Positions 35,221 through 43,953 of a stretch of DNA of 64,000 bases are shown here, one piece after another. Position numbers and translations under genes: made by a program. Each line of letters begins with the position of its first letter. The first letter of the stretch is position 1. The notes beneath the pieces were generated by a model. The model was not told the origin of the DNA, ran no database searches, and saw only the letters and a program-made list of their open reading frames with translations. The stretch comes from Mucilaginibacter sp. (lineage in GTDB: Bacteria; Bacteroidota; Bacteroidia; Sphingobacteriales; Sphingobacteriaceae), in the NCBI GenBank assembly GCA_031292485.1, contig JARLHA010000032.1:248001-312000 (forward strand). Reading direction: 5' to 3'.

Positions 35221-36939
35221 TAAATTTCCCTTCTTCAATTCATCTGCCGCAAAATTTGCAGCCCTTGCGGTCAGCGCCATATAAGTTAATGACGGGTTTT
35301 GACATGCCGACGAAACCATACAGGCCCCATCGGTAACGAATACATTTTTAGCGTCCCAAACCTGGTTATGTTCGTTCAACACAGAAGTTTTTGGGTCGCG
35401 GCCCATGCGAGCTGTACCCATCTCGTGGATGCCATCGCCCACGTTATGCCCATGATCCCAGGTTTGGATATTTTTGATACCCGAAATTTCCAGCATTTCT
35501 TTCGCTTCTTTCACAATATCCACCCGCATTTTCTTCTCGTTATCCTTTAGTTCTGCATCCATGGCTAAAATGGGTAAACCCCATTTGTCTTTCCTGTTCG
35601 GATCGAGGGTGATTTTATTTTCATGATATGGCAGCAATTCCCCAAATCCGACGATACCGATCGTCCATTGTCCGGGTTCGGTAATGGCTTCTTTAAATGC
35701 CGCGCCCACATTCAGTTCGGCGACATTCCGGCTCCACCCTTCGCGGCTGGCGCCACCCTGGTAGCCAAATCCACGAATAAAATCCCGTTTATGATTATCG
35801 CCCGGCAGATTAGCAAACCTAACCACATAAACCCCGTTGGGTCGCCTGCCGAAGTAATACTTATCCTCGAAACCCTCAACCGTACCAGATGCGCCCAAAT
35901 TATAATGGTGATCCATAATATTGTGCCCCAGTTCGCCGCTGCTGCTGCCCAGGCCGCCGTCCCATACATCAGTGGCCGAATTCATTAACACCCATGCGCT
36001 GTTTAATGTTGAAGCGTTTACAAATACTATTTTGGCATGGTATTCATAGGTCTGGTGCGTTTCAGCATCAACTATTTCAACTCCTGTCGCCTTTTGTGTG
36101 TTTTTATCGTAGATGATCTTTGTTACTATAGAAAAAGGCCGAACGGCTAAATTTCCGGTAGCCACGGCAGCGGGCAAAGTTGAAGATTGTGTGCTGAAAT
36201 ATCCCCCGAAAGGGCATCCTTCCCAGCACCGGTTGCGAAAATGGCAGGCTGTACGCCCGGGGATAGCTTCCGTAAGGTTGGCACTGCGGCCTATAATCAT
36301 GTGCCTGTTGTTATTGTAGTGTTGTTTAATGCGCGCGGCTACGTCCTTTTCCACCACATTTAAATCCATTGGCTTTAAAAAGTGTCCGTCGGGTAATTGT
36401 GGCAGGCCTTCGAGCGACCCGTTTACCCCGGCAAACTTCTCCACGTGATCATACCATGGTGCAAGGTCCTTATAACGTATCGGCCAGTCAATTGCCCAGC
36501 CATCTTTTAAATTAGCTTCAAAATCAAAATCGCTCCAGCGGTAACTCTGGCGTCCCCATAAAATTGAGCGGCCACCCAATTGGTATGAACGCCACCAGTT
36601 AAAGGGTTTCACTTCGGTGTACGGCGCATCCTGCTCGTTGGCCCAATAGTCCATAATAGATTCGGTGGCCCCCCAGCCGCGCGATATTACCGGTCGTACT
36701 TTTCGCTGTTCTTGCGTAACGCTGCCCCTGTGTTCAAATTCCCACGGGTCTTTAGCAGCAGATTTGTAATCTTTTAAATGCTCAAAATTACGACCGCGCT
36801 CCAGCATAATCGTTTTAAGTCCCCTGCCGGTAAGTTCTTTGGCGGCCCAGCCCCCGCTGATCCCCGAACCTATTACAATTGCATCGTAAGTATATTGGGC
36901 CTTAGCTTTGCCATTTACGTTAACAGTATCTGCTGACAT
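35215..36939 (-). CDS. GMC-family oxidoreductase (FAD-dependent sugar/alcohol dehydrogenase-like)
   Basis: A 574-residue flavoprotein. YDAIVIGSGISGGWAAKEL is the FAD-binding Rossmann motif, GRSILWGRQSYRWSDFDFEA and IVFVNASTLNSAWVLMNSAT fit the GMC family, and a conserved histidine pair region lies near the end in WDHGHNVGDGIHEMGTARMG and CQNPSLTYMALTARAA. Bacterial relatives oxidise glucoside or gluconate to keto sugars using a cytochrome subunit and a subunit-3 protein; no such partner is adjacent here. There is no Tat or Sec leader at the start, unlike some relatives. It is probably a single gene. Confidence 0.88.
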   Translation of the reverse strand: MSADTVNVNGKAKAQYTYDAIVIGSGISGGWAAKELTGRGLKTIMLERGRNFEHLKDYKSAAKDPWEFEHRGSVTQEQRKVRPVISRGWGATESIMDYWANEQDAPYTEVKPFNWWRSYQLGGRSILWGRQSYRWSDFDFEANLKDGWAIDWPIRYKDLAPWYDHVEKFAGVNGSLEGLPQLPDGHFLKPMDLNVVEKDVAARIKQHYNNNRHMIIGRSANLTEAIPGRTACHFRNRCWEGCPFGGYFSTQSSTLPAAVATGNLAVRPFSIVTKIIYDKNTQKATGVEIVDAETHQTYEYHAKIVFVNASTLNSAWVLMNSATDVWDGGLGSSSGELGHNIMDHHYNLGASGTVEGFEDKYYFGRRPNGVYVVRFANLPGDNHKRDFIRGFGYQGGASREGWSRNVAELNVGAAFKEAITEPGQWTIGIVGFGELLPYHENKITLDPNRKDKWGLPILAMDAELKDNEKKMRVDIVKEAKEMLEISGIKNIQTWDHGHNVGDGIHEMGTARMGRDPKTSVLNEHNQVWDAKNVFVTDGACMVSSACQNPSLTYMALTARAANFAADELKKGNLG

Positions 36940-37154
36940 CGTTTATTGATTGTTTTGAGCGTGAAAATTTGACTAATTGGTTATACAATAATATTGATTA
37001 GGATTTAAATATCAAGAATTTTAATTGTGGTGAAAACAATTATATCAACATTGATACTTATGTAGTAATTAAGATGTACCTGCTTGCTCTTCAGGTTTGA
37101 TATTTAACCCCGGATAATTTAAAATTCGTAATTTGCACGGTTCTATCATAAATA

Positions 37155-37682
37155 ATGAGTATCAGCGATTTTGGCTTACAGGATATAAAGAAAGAATTGC
37201 AGCATTTGTCGTCCATACAAACAGCTGAATTGATCCTGCGCCTTGCCCGTTATAAAAAAGAGAACAAAGAACTGCTGGCCTACCTGCTGTTTGAAGCCGG
37301 CAATGAGCATGCCTTTATTGAAAAAGTTAAAGGCGAAGTTGGTTTTATGTATAGCCAGCTGCCCACCCAAAGTTATAACGCAGCTAAATACCTGCGTAAA
37401 ACATTAAGGCTGATCGGAAAGTACACCAAATTTATTGGATCAAAACAGGCTGAAATAGATCTGCTGCTTAATTTTTGCCATAACTATATTGAATATACAG
37501 ACAGGAAGACATCGTATAAACCCATGCGGCTGATTCTGACGAGGCAGATCATCAAAATACAAACACTGATTGGTAAATTGCACGAGGACCTGCAGTTTGA
37601 TTACAACGAAAGTTATAACAGCTTGCTTGATGAAGCTGAAAAGAAATTCCCCTGGTTTTACAAGAATGAACATACCCTGTAA
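37155..37682 (+). CDS. Uncharacterised helical protein
   Basis: A 175-residue, mainly helical cytoplasmic protein. It opens with MSISDFGLQDIKKELQHLSS and contains KYLRKTLRLIGKYTKFIGS and LILTRQIIKIQTLIGKLHED. There are no cysteine pairs, metal motifs or membrane segments. I do not recognise a family with certainty. It lies 45 bp upstream of the ECF sigma factor on the same strand, possibly in the same transcript. Codon use and length support a real gene. Confidence 0.7.
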   Translation: MSISDFGLQDIKKELQHLSSIQTAELILRLARYKKENKELLAYLLFEAGNEHAFIEKVKGEVGFMYSQLPTQSYNAAKYLRKTLRLIGKYTKFIGSKQAEIDLLLNFCHNYIEYTDRKTSYKPMRLILTRQIIKIQTLIGKLHEDLQFDYNESYNSLLDEAEKKFPWFYKNEHTL

Positions 37683-37726
37683 CATTTACAGGGCGACAAC
37701 ATCTAATCAATAAAAATTAACTGATA

Positions 37727-38224
37727 GTGGCAGATAAAGAGGCAGCTTTTAAGAGAATTTACGAAGCCAATTCAAAAAAAATCTACCATTTATGCTACGG
37801 TTATACCGGGGATGATGATGCTGCGAGCGACCTTTTACAGGAAACCTTTTTAAAAGTTTGGCAAAACCTGGAGAAATTCCGGAACCAGGCGATGATCTCT
37901 ACCTGGATCTACCGCATTGCTGTAAATACCTGCCTTACCTACCTGCGTTCAGAAAAACGGCAGGCAAAAGACGAGCTGACACCATTTATCTCAGAAAATA
38001 AAAAAGAAGAGTTCTCTGAAAAATACGAACAGGTGGCCCTGTTGTATAAATGCATATCGAAACTGGAAGAATCAGAAAGAATTATCATAACCATGGTGCT
38101 TGATGAAGTGCCATACCCGGAAATTGCTGAGGTTTCGGGTATATCAGAAGGGAATTTGAGGGTGAAAATACATCGGATAAAACAAAAATTAACAGAATTG
38201 TATAACCACTATGAAAGAGTTTGA
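37727..38224 (+). CDS. ECF-type RNA polymerase sigma factor
   Basis: A 165-residue sigma-70-family factor with only regions 2 and 4. Region 2 reads FKRIYEANSKKIYHLCYGYT then AASDLLQETFLKVWQNL and TWIYRIAVNTCLTYLR; region 4 is KCISKLEESERIIITMVLDE then YPEIAEVSGISEGNLRVKIHRIKQKL. The start is GTG. It overlaps the next membrane-protein gene by 14 bp, the typical position of an anti-sigma factor. ECF factors respond to extracytoplasmic signals; no sensor receptor is next to it. The product is likely sequestered by the membrane protein (inference). Confidence 0.92.
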   Translation: MADKEAAFKRIYEANSKKIYHLCYGYTGDDDAASDLLQETFLKVWQNLEKFRNQAMISTWIYRIAVNTCLTYLRSEKRQAKDELTPFISENKKEEFSEKYEQVALLYKCISKLEESERIIITMVLDEVPYPEIAEVSGISEGNLRVKIHRIKQKLTELYNHYERV

Positions 38225-38801
38225 GCATTTGATGTCGGTTTGGCAGGGACAGCCAAAACCCGGCAAGCTTTCGGTGGATGAGGCGCTGAAGCAGGTAAAG
38301 AAAGGTATCCGCAGCATTACCAGCAGGTTATACTGGGGTATTGTTGCTATGATAGCGCTGGTGGTTTGCGCATTTATAATTACCTTCTTCTTCGCATTCC
38401 GGTCACCTGCAACAACTACCGGTATTCTTATTATTTTGGTAGCTATGCTAATGTATCTTTCCCTTATCGTACGTCATTACCATATCTTAAACAAGCACGA
38501 TCTCACCCAAAACCCCACTGAATACTTAAACACCCTGAAAGAATACCAGAAGAACCGCAGCAAAGTTATCGGCTGGTTCTATTATGTATTTATGTTGCTG
38601 ATCAGTACAGGCCTTGCCCTTTATTTTATTGAGGTACTGGAGAATGCTCCGCTTTACTTTAAGCTGATTACCTATGGTTCAACTATTATATGGTTCCTGT
38701 TCATCACTTTTTATTTAAAACCAAGGATGTTTAAGAATGAGGAAGAAAAGCTGAATTTGATGATTGACAGGTTAATAAGGCTGCAGGAACAGTTTGATTA
38801 A
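38211..38801 (+). CDS. Membrane protein translated with the ECF sigma factor (possible anti-sigma)
   Basis: A 196-residue protein with about four hydrophobic segments (GIVAMIALVVCAFIITFFF, TTGILIILVAMLMYLSLIV, IGWFYYVFMLLISTGLALYF, LITYGSTIIWFLFITFYL). The N-terminal 45 residues (MKEFEHLMSVWQGQPKPGKL) are cytoplasmic-like and could bind the sigma factor. No zinc-binding anti-sigma motif (HxxxCxxC) is present. The gene overlaps the sigma gene by 14 bp, so translation is coupled. An anti-sigma role is inference from position and topology only. Confidence 0.72.
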   Translation: MKEFEHLMSVWQGQPKPGKLSVDEALKQVKKGIRSITSRLYWGIVAMIALVVCAFIITFFFAFRSPATTTGILIILVAMLMYLSLIVRHYHILNKHDLTQNPTEYLNTLKEYQKNRSKVIGWFYYVFMLLISTGLALYFIEVLENAPLYFKLITYGSTIIWFLFITFYLKPRMFKNEEEKLNLMIDRLIRLQEQFD

Positions 38802-38816
38802 TTTGAAAATGTGTTA

Positions 38817-38870
38817 ATTTGAAGATTTGAAAATGAAACCCGATTTTTATTCATTTTCAAATCTTCAAAT
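38817..38870. repeat. 21-bp perfect hairpin before the GNAT gene
   Basis: Perfect inverted arms at 38817-38837 and 38850-38870 (ATTTGAAGATTTGAAAATG type) enclose 12 bases. It lies 12 bp upstream of the GNAT start and just downstream of the membrane-protein stop. More AATTTGAAAAT copies flank it. It may serve as a terminator. Confidence 0.7.
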
Positions 38871-38882
38871 CGTCAAATTGAA

Positions 38883-39398
38883 ATGATTACTATACAACGC
38901 GTACAACTTTCTGAAGCCGATACATTGCTCTCCTTCAGCAAAAAAACATTTTACGAATTCTTTGACCACCTGAACGAGCCTGCCAATATGGAAGCTTATT
39001 CATCCGTTGCCTTTACGCCGCAACGAATGCTGGCCGAATTATCTAACCCCAATTCCGAATTTTATTTTGCCATGCTGGGCGATGAAGTTGTGGGTTATTT
39101 AAAATTGAATTTTAATGACGCCCAAACAGAATACCTGGATGCAAAAGCTATGGAAGTGGAGCGAATTTACGTATCAGGAGAGCACCATGGCAAACGCATC
39201 GGCAAACAACTCATGGATTTCGCGATTGATATTGCCCGCAATAAACAATTTGAATATGTGTGGCTGGGCGTTTGGGAGCATAATGATAAAGCAATGGGCT
39301 TTTATCAGCGTTATGGTTTTGAAGTGTTCAGCAGCCACGCGTTTTTATTGGGTGATGATTTGCAGACGGATTTGTTAATGAAGAAGAAACTATGCTAA
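38883..39398 (+). CDS. GNAT-family N-acetyltransferase
   Basis: A 171-residue acetyltransferase using acetyl-CoA. The GNAT fold shows YFAMLGDEVVGYLKLNF (strands 2-3), VERIYVSGEHHGKRIGKQLM (acetyl-CoA loop of the R/Q-x-x-G-x-G/A type) and YVWLGVWEHNDKAMGFYQRYGF (motif B). Substrate could be a small amine, a peptide or an antibiotic, which the sequence does not settle. It is a single gene, and its stop codon overlaps the stop of the convergent DUF4411 gene by two bases. Confidence 0.88.
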   Translation: MITIQRVQLSEADTLLSFSKKTFYEFFDHLNEPANMEAYSSVAFTPQRMLAELSNPNSEFYFAMLGDEVVGYLKLNFNDAQTEYLDAKAMEVERIYVSGEHHGKRIGKQLMDFAIDIARNKQFEYVWLGVWEHNDKAMGFYQRYGFEVFSSHAFLLGDDLQTDLLMKKKLC

Positions 39399-39871
39399 AA
39401 TTCCCATTTTTCCAATTCGAATAATTGGGTTAACAAAATACATTCTAGGCCTTCCTGTTTAGCAACAAATGGAAGTTTTTGTTTGTTGTTTTGGATTTAT
39501 TCGTGCTGAATTATTTTGATATTATATCTTTTTGCGCAAGCAATTACAAAAGGGTCCGCTGCAGGTCGATCACTATTGTAGTCAATTAAATGAGGATACT
39601 TCTCTTGCAACTCTCCTACATGTATTAATTCTTCAAGCGTTGGCTCTAAAAATATTTTTGAATGATCTTTAGCCCATTCAACTAACCAGTCCATCCCTTT
39701 TTCAACCTCTATTTTAACCTCACGAACAGAAATAATCTCAAGAGAACTACACATTCTTTCAAAATTTCCCCAAACACCTTTAAATACAGTTGGCGGATAA
39801 TTCCTTTTTAAATCAAACAATGCGCTACTGTCGATTACGTATTTAAATGGGTCTTCAAAAAGGCCGGTCAT
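39395..39871 (-). pseudogene. DUF4411 (PIN-like) gene with an in-frame stop
   Basis: The protein begins with VIDSSALFDLKRNYPP, a PIN-type acidic start, and continues with VREVKIEVEKG and RPAADPFVIACAKRYNIKII. After KIIQHE a TAA at 39497-39499 ends the frame at 124 residues. Downstream the same frame continues for 33 clearly coding codons (IQNNKQKLPFVAKQEGLEC, then ILLTQLFELEKWEF) to a TAG at 39395-39397, giving 158 codons (one a stop), the usual length of DUF4411. The lesion is thus a nonsense change (e.g. AAA or GAA to TAA) removing the C-terminal part. DUF4411 proteins pair with ImmA/XRE regulators such as the one upstream, which overlaps by 4 bp. Confidence 0.85.
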
Positions 39872-41034
39872 TTATTTATCCTTTCGATTATTTTAGAAAG
39901 ATGATCAAGCTTGACTTCTAAAAATTCAGATATTTGACCATAAGATATATTGCCTTTTTCAAAGTTTTCTAATACACTGGAAACGAATAGTCTGCCTTTC
40001 TCGCTGACAACTTTTATGTCTTGCGGGATGCCCCCTCCGCTTTCTTTGTTCTTTTGTCTTTGAATATCCTTATAGGTAATTAATTCGGCATTCCATATCC
40101 GTTTTTTTTCAAAATAAAAACTTTTTGAAGCAAGATTTAGATCAACCAATTTTCTTAATATAGCTTCTTTACTGACATTGTAGATTTTGGATAAATCAAT
40201 TAAGTCCTTTTCACTCCACTCGTGTAATGTCTGATTGCCATAATCGATTTCAACTTTGAAGGGATTATCGGGTATTAGAAATGATGCGGCAAATAGGTTA
40301 CAAAAATCTTCAATAATTTTATATTCTTTATTTAAGTTATTTGTTTCTTTATCCCGGAATACCCCTCCAATATTGAACAAAATATGACATACCTCATGAA
40401 ACAGGCTGAAAATTCTGCCATTTTTCGCATCTTCAGTGTTTAATACGATTATTGGGATGTCGCCCGACAATGAAAATGCTCTGGCTTCCTCAAATGGCAT
40501 TTGAAGTTGAAATATAAAAATCCCAATATTTTCAACACACTGTTTGAAATTATCAAATGCATTTAAAGAGCTCCATCTTTTTTGGTCGTCAATTCGCAAA
40601 CCTATAAACGTCCTAAATCTCTCGGCGGCAATAACTGGGTTGTCTTCGATTGAAACTTTGAATTTCTTAAACTTGGGCTCCTCTAAGTCTAAATCGGTTA
40701 TAAGGTTTTGCAAATGTTTTGCCTTTCGAATAACCAAAATCATTTCGGTTGAGAAATTTGTGACTTCAGCACTTGTTAAATTTCGAAAATCTTTCTCTAT
40801 CGGTTTCTCATTAGGTGGATACTTTCGGAAAAAGGTTGCCAAGGGCCGTTTATATATTTTATACGCTAAACTTTCTAACTGATTATAGGTTGGAGATGTT
40901 ATCCCTTTTTCCCATTCTTCTAGCTTTTGTGGATTTATATTAAGTTTATGTGCTGTATCTTCAATTGAATAACCAATTGAATTTCTAGCCCATTTTAAAA
41001 TGGATGGTGAAATTTTAAACGGTATTATAGCCAT
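39868..41034 (-). CDS. XRE-ImmA/IrrE-type regulator (HTH plus zinc peptidase)
   Basis: The protein (388 residues) combines an N-terminal XRE helix-turn-helix (residues about 15-70, ILKWARNSIGYSIEDTAHKL and EEWEKGITSPTYNQLESLAYK) with an ImmA/IrrE peptidase domain holding the zinc motif HEVCH (SLFHEVCHILF, about residue 210) and a downstream FAASFLIP segment. Such proteins cleave or bind partner regulators; here the partner is the DUF4411 gene overlapping by 4 bp. The start was set at the ATG giving MAIIPFKISPS; an ATG 18 bp upstream is also possible. The peptidase residues look intact even though the downstream toxin-like gene is broken. Confidence 0.87.
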   Translation of the reverse strand: MAIIPFKISPSILKWARNSIGYSIEDTAHKLNINPQKLEEWEKGITSPTYNQLESLAYKIYKRPLATFFRKYPPNEKPIEKDFRNLTSAEVTNFSTEMILVIRKAKHLQNLITDLDLEEPKFKKFKVSIEDNPVIAAERFRTFIGLRIDDQKRWSSLNAFDNFKQCVENIGIFIFQLQMPFEEARAFSLSGDIPIIVLNTEDAKNGRIFSLFHEVCHILFNIGGVFRDKETNNLNKEYKIIEDFCNLFAASFLIPDNPFKVEIDYGNQTLHEWSEKDLIDLSKIYNVSKEAILRKLVDLNLASKSFYFEKKRIWNAELITYKDIQRQKNKESGGGIPQDIKVVSEKGRLFVSSVLENFEKGNISYGQISEFLEVKLDHLSKIIERINK

Positions 41035-41097
41035 ATTAAAATTGAAGTACAATTAAATGAAACTAATGTTGGTAAATATATTAAAAGAAATCATCAT

Positions 41098-42282
41098 TCA
41101 CCCCCGCATAAACGGATTAAAATTCCTTGTCCCGATCTTCATCCCGGCGGCGCGGCAAACCGTTTTTTCGCCGAACTTAAAGTTGATCTTATCAAGTGCC
41201 TGATAAAGTTTTATCCGCTCCTCGTTATCTTCAAACAGGTTGATCTGGTATAACCCGCTGCACAGGTTGCTCAGCCTTACTCCTATCAGCCTTATCGGCC
41301 GGTTACTGTTCCATACGCTGGTTAGCAGGTTTTTTACGCCAGGGATCAAGATGTGCTCGGCCGCTGTAAGGGCGATCTTTTCCTGCTGCGTATGTGTTTC
41401 GAAATTGGCATAGCGCACCTTTATCGCAAGGCACGACGCCAGTTTGTTTTCCCGCCTGAGTTTTGAAGCAAGCTCTTCCGTCATGGATACCAGTACGGTT
41501 TCAATTTTTTGCCGGTCAGCTATATTGGTGTGGAAGGTATGTTCGGTTGAGACGGATTTTCGCTCGCTGGCTGATACCACTTCGCCCTCATCAATACCGT
41601 TGGCCTTATCCCATAAAAACCTGCCGTATTTGCCCAAAATGGTTTCTAAAAACTTGATATTGGCGCGTTGCAGGTCGCCAATTTTTTCGATGCCGTAAGG
41701 GTACAATTTGGCAGCGGTGCTTTCACCCAAACCGGGGATCTTACTGATATTGAGCGGCGCTAAGAAAGCTTTTTCCATACCGTGCGGCACATACAGCTGG
41801 CCATTGGGCTTGGCCTGGTTGGTGGCCATTTTTGCCACCGTTTTACCCGAGGACATGCCAAAGGATATCGGCAGGCCTGTTTCCCTGATCACGCGTTGCC
41901 GCACTTCGCCGGCGTGCTGGTAACAGTTGTGGAAACGGTCCATACCCGTATAGTCAATATAAAACTCATCAACCGACGTTTTTTGGTACAGCGGTACGGA
42001 TTTCCGGATGATCTCGGTTACCTCGGCGCTGGCCTCAGAATACCGGCCATGAGCGCCCCTTACAATAATGGCATGCGGGCAAAGGCGCATTGCCTGTTTC
42101 ATGGGCATGGCTGAGTGGATGCCAAACTTACGGGCCTCGTAACTGCATGATGCCACTACACCCCTGTCGGCCGAGCCGCCAATGAGTACCGGCTTGCCGA
42201 TGAGCGAGGGATCGAACTTCCGCTCCACCGAAACGAAGAAAGAATCGAGGTCGATATGCATAATGATCCGTTTGCCACTCAT
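41098..42282 (-). CDS. dinB: DNA polymerase IV (Y-family, DinB)
   Basis: A 394-residue translesion DNA polymerase. The palm motifs are clear: IDLDSFFVSVERKFDP at the start with the first catalytic aspartate, SVDEFYIDYTGM with the second acidic pair, and RVVASCSYEARKFGI-type fingers sequence (VVASCSYEARKFGIHSAMP). The helix-hairpin-helix (KIPGLGESTAAKLYPYGI) and little-finger domain (RLIGVRLSNLC) follow. It copies past damaged bases with low fidelity. It is divergent from a 2H phosphoesterase gene. No LexA box was identified in the 73-bp gap. Confidence 0.95.
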   Translation of the reverse strand: MSGKRIIMHIDLDSFFVSVERKFDPSLIGKPVLIGGSADRGVVASCSYEARKFGIHSAMPMKQAMRLCPHAIIVRGAHGRYSEASAEVTEIIRKSVPLYQKTSVDEFYIDYTGMDRFHNCYQHAGEVRQRVIRETGLPISFGMSSGKTVAKMATNQAKPNGQLYVPHGMEKAFLAPLNISKIPGLGESTAAKLYPYGIEKIGDLQRANIKFLETILGKYGRFLWDKANGIDEGEVVSASERKSVSTEHTFHTNIADRQKIETVLVSMTEELASKLRRENKLASCLAIKVRYANFETHTQQEKIALTAAEHILIPGVKNLLTSVWNSNRPIRLIGVRLSNLCSGLYQINLFEDNEERIKLYQALDKINFKFGEKTVCRAAGMKIGTRNFNPFMRG

Positions 42283-42355
42283 AGCACAAATGTAAAAAAA
42301 GATTTGACAAATACTAAAAATATTAGCATAATTGTATTATTTAAAGCATAGCAAA

Positions 42356-42982
42356 ATGACAGGTTATCATGATTATTTAATATTGCTTACGCCGCCGGAT
42401 AGCATTGTTAATAACGTTAAGAAATTGAAGGAAGAAAGCTTTTTAACGATAGGCGAATATGACAGCCGTTATTCAAAAGCGCATATTACTGTTCAGCCGT
42501 GGCCGCGGAAGAGGCCGGTTTGGATTGAGCCCCTGCTGCCTAAACTGGAGCGCGACCTGCAAAACCTACCGCCCCTGGTAATGGATATTAATGGTTTTGA
42601 TTTTTTCGACCAGCAGGAATTTCAAACCATTTATGCCAAAGTCAGCAGCACATCGGCAACAAAGCTTTGGTTTAAACTGCTGCGTCGTTTTTTTAATACG
42701 CCGCCGTTTGAACCACATATGACCATTGCCCGTAATCTACCAAACGCTGATTTTAAACAGCTTTGGCCCCATTTTAAAAGCAGGAATTGGAACGGACGCT
42801 TTAGTATCGACAGGCTTACTATTTTGCGGCGGGAAACGATCGGGTACGATAAGACTTATAAACTGTTTAAAGAGATTCCCTTTAATAAAAAGCTGGACTT
42901 TTTTGAATTTACCAATTCCAAACTAAAACAGCCTGCCTTGCCCATGAATAAATCGAATGATAAACAGTTCAGCTTGTTTTAA
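42356..42982 (+). CDS. 2H phosphoesterase (2'-5' RNA ligase family)
   Basis: A 208-residue protein with the two H-x-T/S-x motifs of the 2H superfamily: H43 in KAHITVQPW and H121 in FEPHMTIARN. Members hydrolyse or ligate 2'-5' or cyclic phosphodiester bonds in RNA. The sequence between has the expected paired beta/alpha repeats (MDINGFDFFDQQEFQTIYAK). The start at 42356 follows an AT-rich promoter region; an earlier in-frame start 24 bp upstream is possible. It diverges from dinB, and its substrate is unknown. The C-terminal tail (KQPALPMNKSNDKQFSLF) is basic. Confidence 0.82.
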   Translation: MTGYHDYLILLTPPDSIVNNVKKLKEESFLTIGEYDSRYSKAHITVQPWPRKRPVWIEPLLPKLERDLQNLPPLVMDINGFDFFDQQEFQTIYAKVSSTSATKLWFKLLRRFFNTPPFEPHMTIARNLPNADFKQLWPHFKSRNWNGRFSIDRLTILRRETIGYDKTYKLFKEIPFNKKLDFFEFTNSKLKQPALPMNKSNDKQFSLF

Positions 42983-43039
42983 TTTTTAGTTTTTACTTTG
43001 CACGGATATTTGTTTGCATTGAGCATGTAACTTTGCTTT

Positions 43040-43492
43040 ATGAAAGCTCACTTTATCAATCTTTTTAAATACGACAGGTTTGCCAATGAACTGATAACCG
43101 AAACCATCATCAAAGCAAACAATCCCGAAAAACCCGTAAAGTTAATGGCGCATTTATTTGCAGCCCAGCAAATATGGCTCAGCCGTTGTGTGGATTTTCC
43201 GGACGCACCCCGTACTACCTGGCCCGACTGGCAGGCGGATACTTTTGCCGGCATTATGGAAGCAAACAGCACCCGCTGGTTGGATTACCTTGAAGAGCTT
43301 GATTCAGGAGATTTTGATAGCATTATCAGCTATAAAACCTTAAAGGGCGATAGTTACCAAAATAAGCTGGGCGACATATTTACGCATGTAATAAACCATG
43401 GCACACACCATAGGGCGCAGGCCGGCCAGCATTTAATTGCCGCCGGGATTGAAACTTTGCCGCCCACAGATTATATATTTTTCGTCAGGTAA
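43040..43492 (+). CDS. DinB-fold (damage-inducible superfamily) protein
   Basis: A 150-residue four-helix protein of the DinB/YfiT superfamily, not related to DNA polymerase IV. The metal-binding histidines appear in MAHLFAAQQIW and HVINHGTHHRAQAGQHL, the family's typical three-His cluster. Members are thiol transferases or metal hydrolases. No substrate can be deduced. It is a lone gene between the 2H phosphoesterase and the SCO operon, with a weak A-rich leader. Confidence 0.85.
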   Translation: MKAHFINLFKYDRFANELITETIIKANNPEKPVKLMAHLFAAQQIWLSRCVDFPDAPRTTWPDWQADTFAGIMEANSTRWLDYLEELDSGDFDSIISYKTLKGDSYQNKLGDIFTHVINHGTHHRAQAGQHLIAAGIETLPPTDYIFFVR

Positions 43493-43513
43493 AATTTTAG
43501 CGCTTTCTATTTT

Positions 43514-43521
43514 TATCTTTG
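43514..43521 (+). promoter_or_regulatory. -7 box before the SCO/cytochrome operon
   Basis: TATCTTTG matches TAnnTTTG exactly and lies 22 bases before the ATG at 43543. It would drive the three-gene lipoprotein operon. Confidence 0.5.
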
Positions 43522-43542
43522 ACGCAGTTTTAATTCCGCCTT

Positions 43543-43953
43543 ATGAAAAAAATAATCCTGCCAGTATTTGCCGCTTTTATTATCTCCGGATGTGCCGATA
43601 ATAAAGCACAGGAAAAAGCCGCTTTGGATAGTGTGCTCGCCATACACGAAAAAGTAATGGGGAGTGATGAGTCGCTGCTGAAAAACAAGACGCTTTTGGA
43701 CAGTATGTTAAAAAAAGACACCACAGCTTTGTTAAAAGATTCTGTTACCAGGCATTTAAGCGAGGTGATCAACGCCGACAGCGCCATGGATAACTGGATG
43801 CATAATTTTGATGCGGATATGACCGGTAAGTTGCCTGTTGAAAGGATGATCTACCTGCGGTCGCAAAAAAAACAGATCACAAAGGTCGACTCTCAGATCA
43901 ACGCCGCTTTATCCTCATCTGACAGGTACCTTAAAAATATGAAAATGAAATGA
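43543..43953 (+). CDS. Small lipoprotein of the SCO operon
   Basis: A 136-residue lipoprotein with leader MKKIILPVFAAFIISGC and lipidated Cys17. The mature part is charged and helical (KEKAALDSVLAIHEKVMGSDESLL; LRSQKKQITKVDSQINAALSS), like coiled-coil partners seen with SCO/cytochrome genes. It overlaps the SCO gene start by 4 bp, so it belongs to that operon. I recognise no domain; a periplasmic scaffold or assembly role is only inference. Confidence 0.8.
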   Translation: MKKIILPVFAAFIISGCADNKAQEKAALDSVLAIHEKVMGSDESLLKNKTLLDSMLKKDTTALLKDSVTRHLSEVINADSAMDNWMHNFDADMTGKLPVERMIYLRSQKKQITKVDSQINAALSSSDRYLKNMKMK

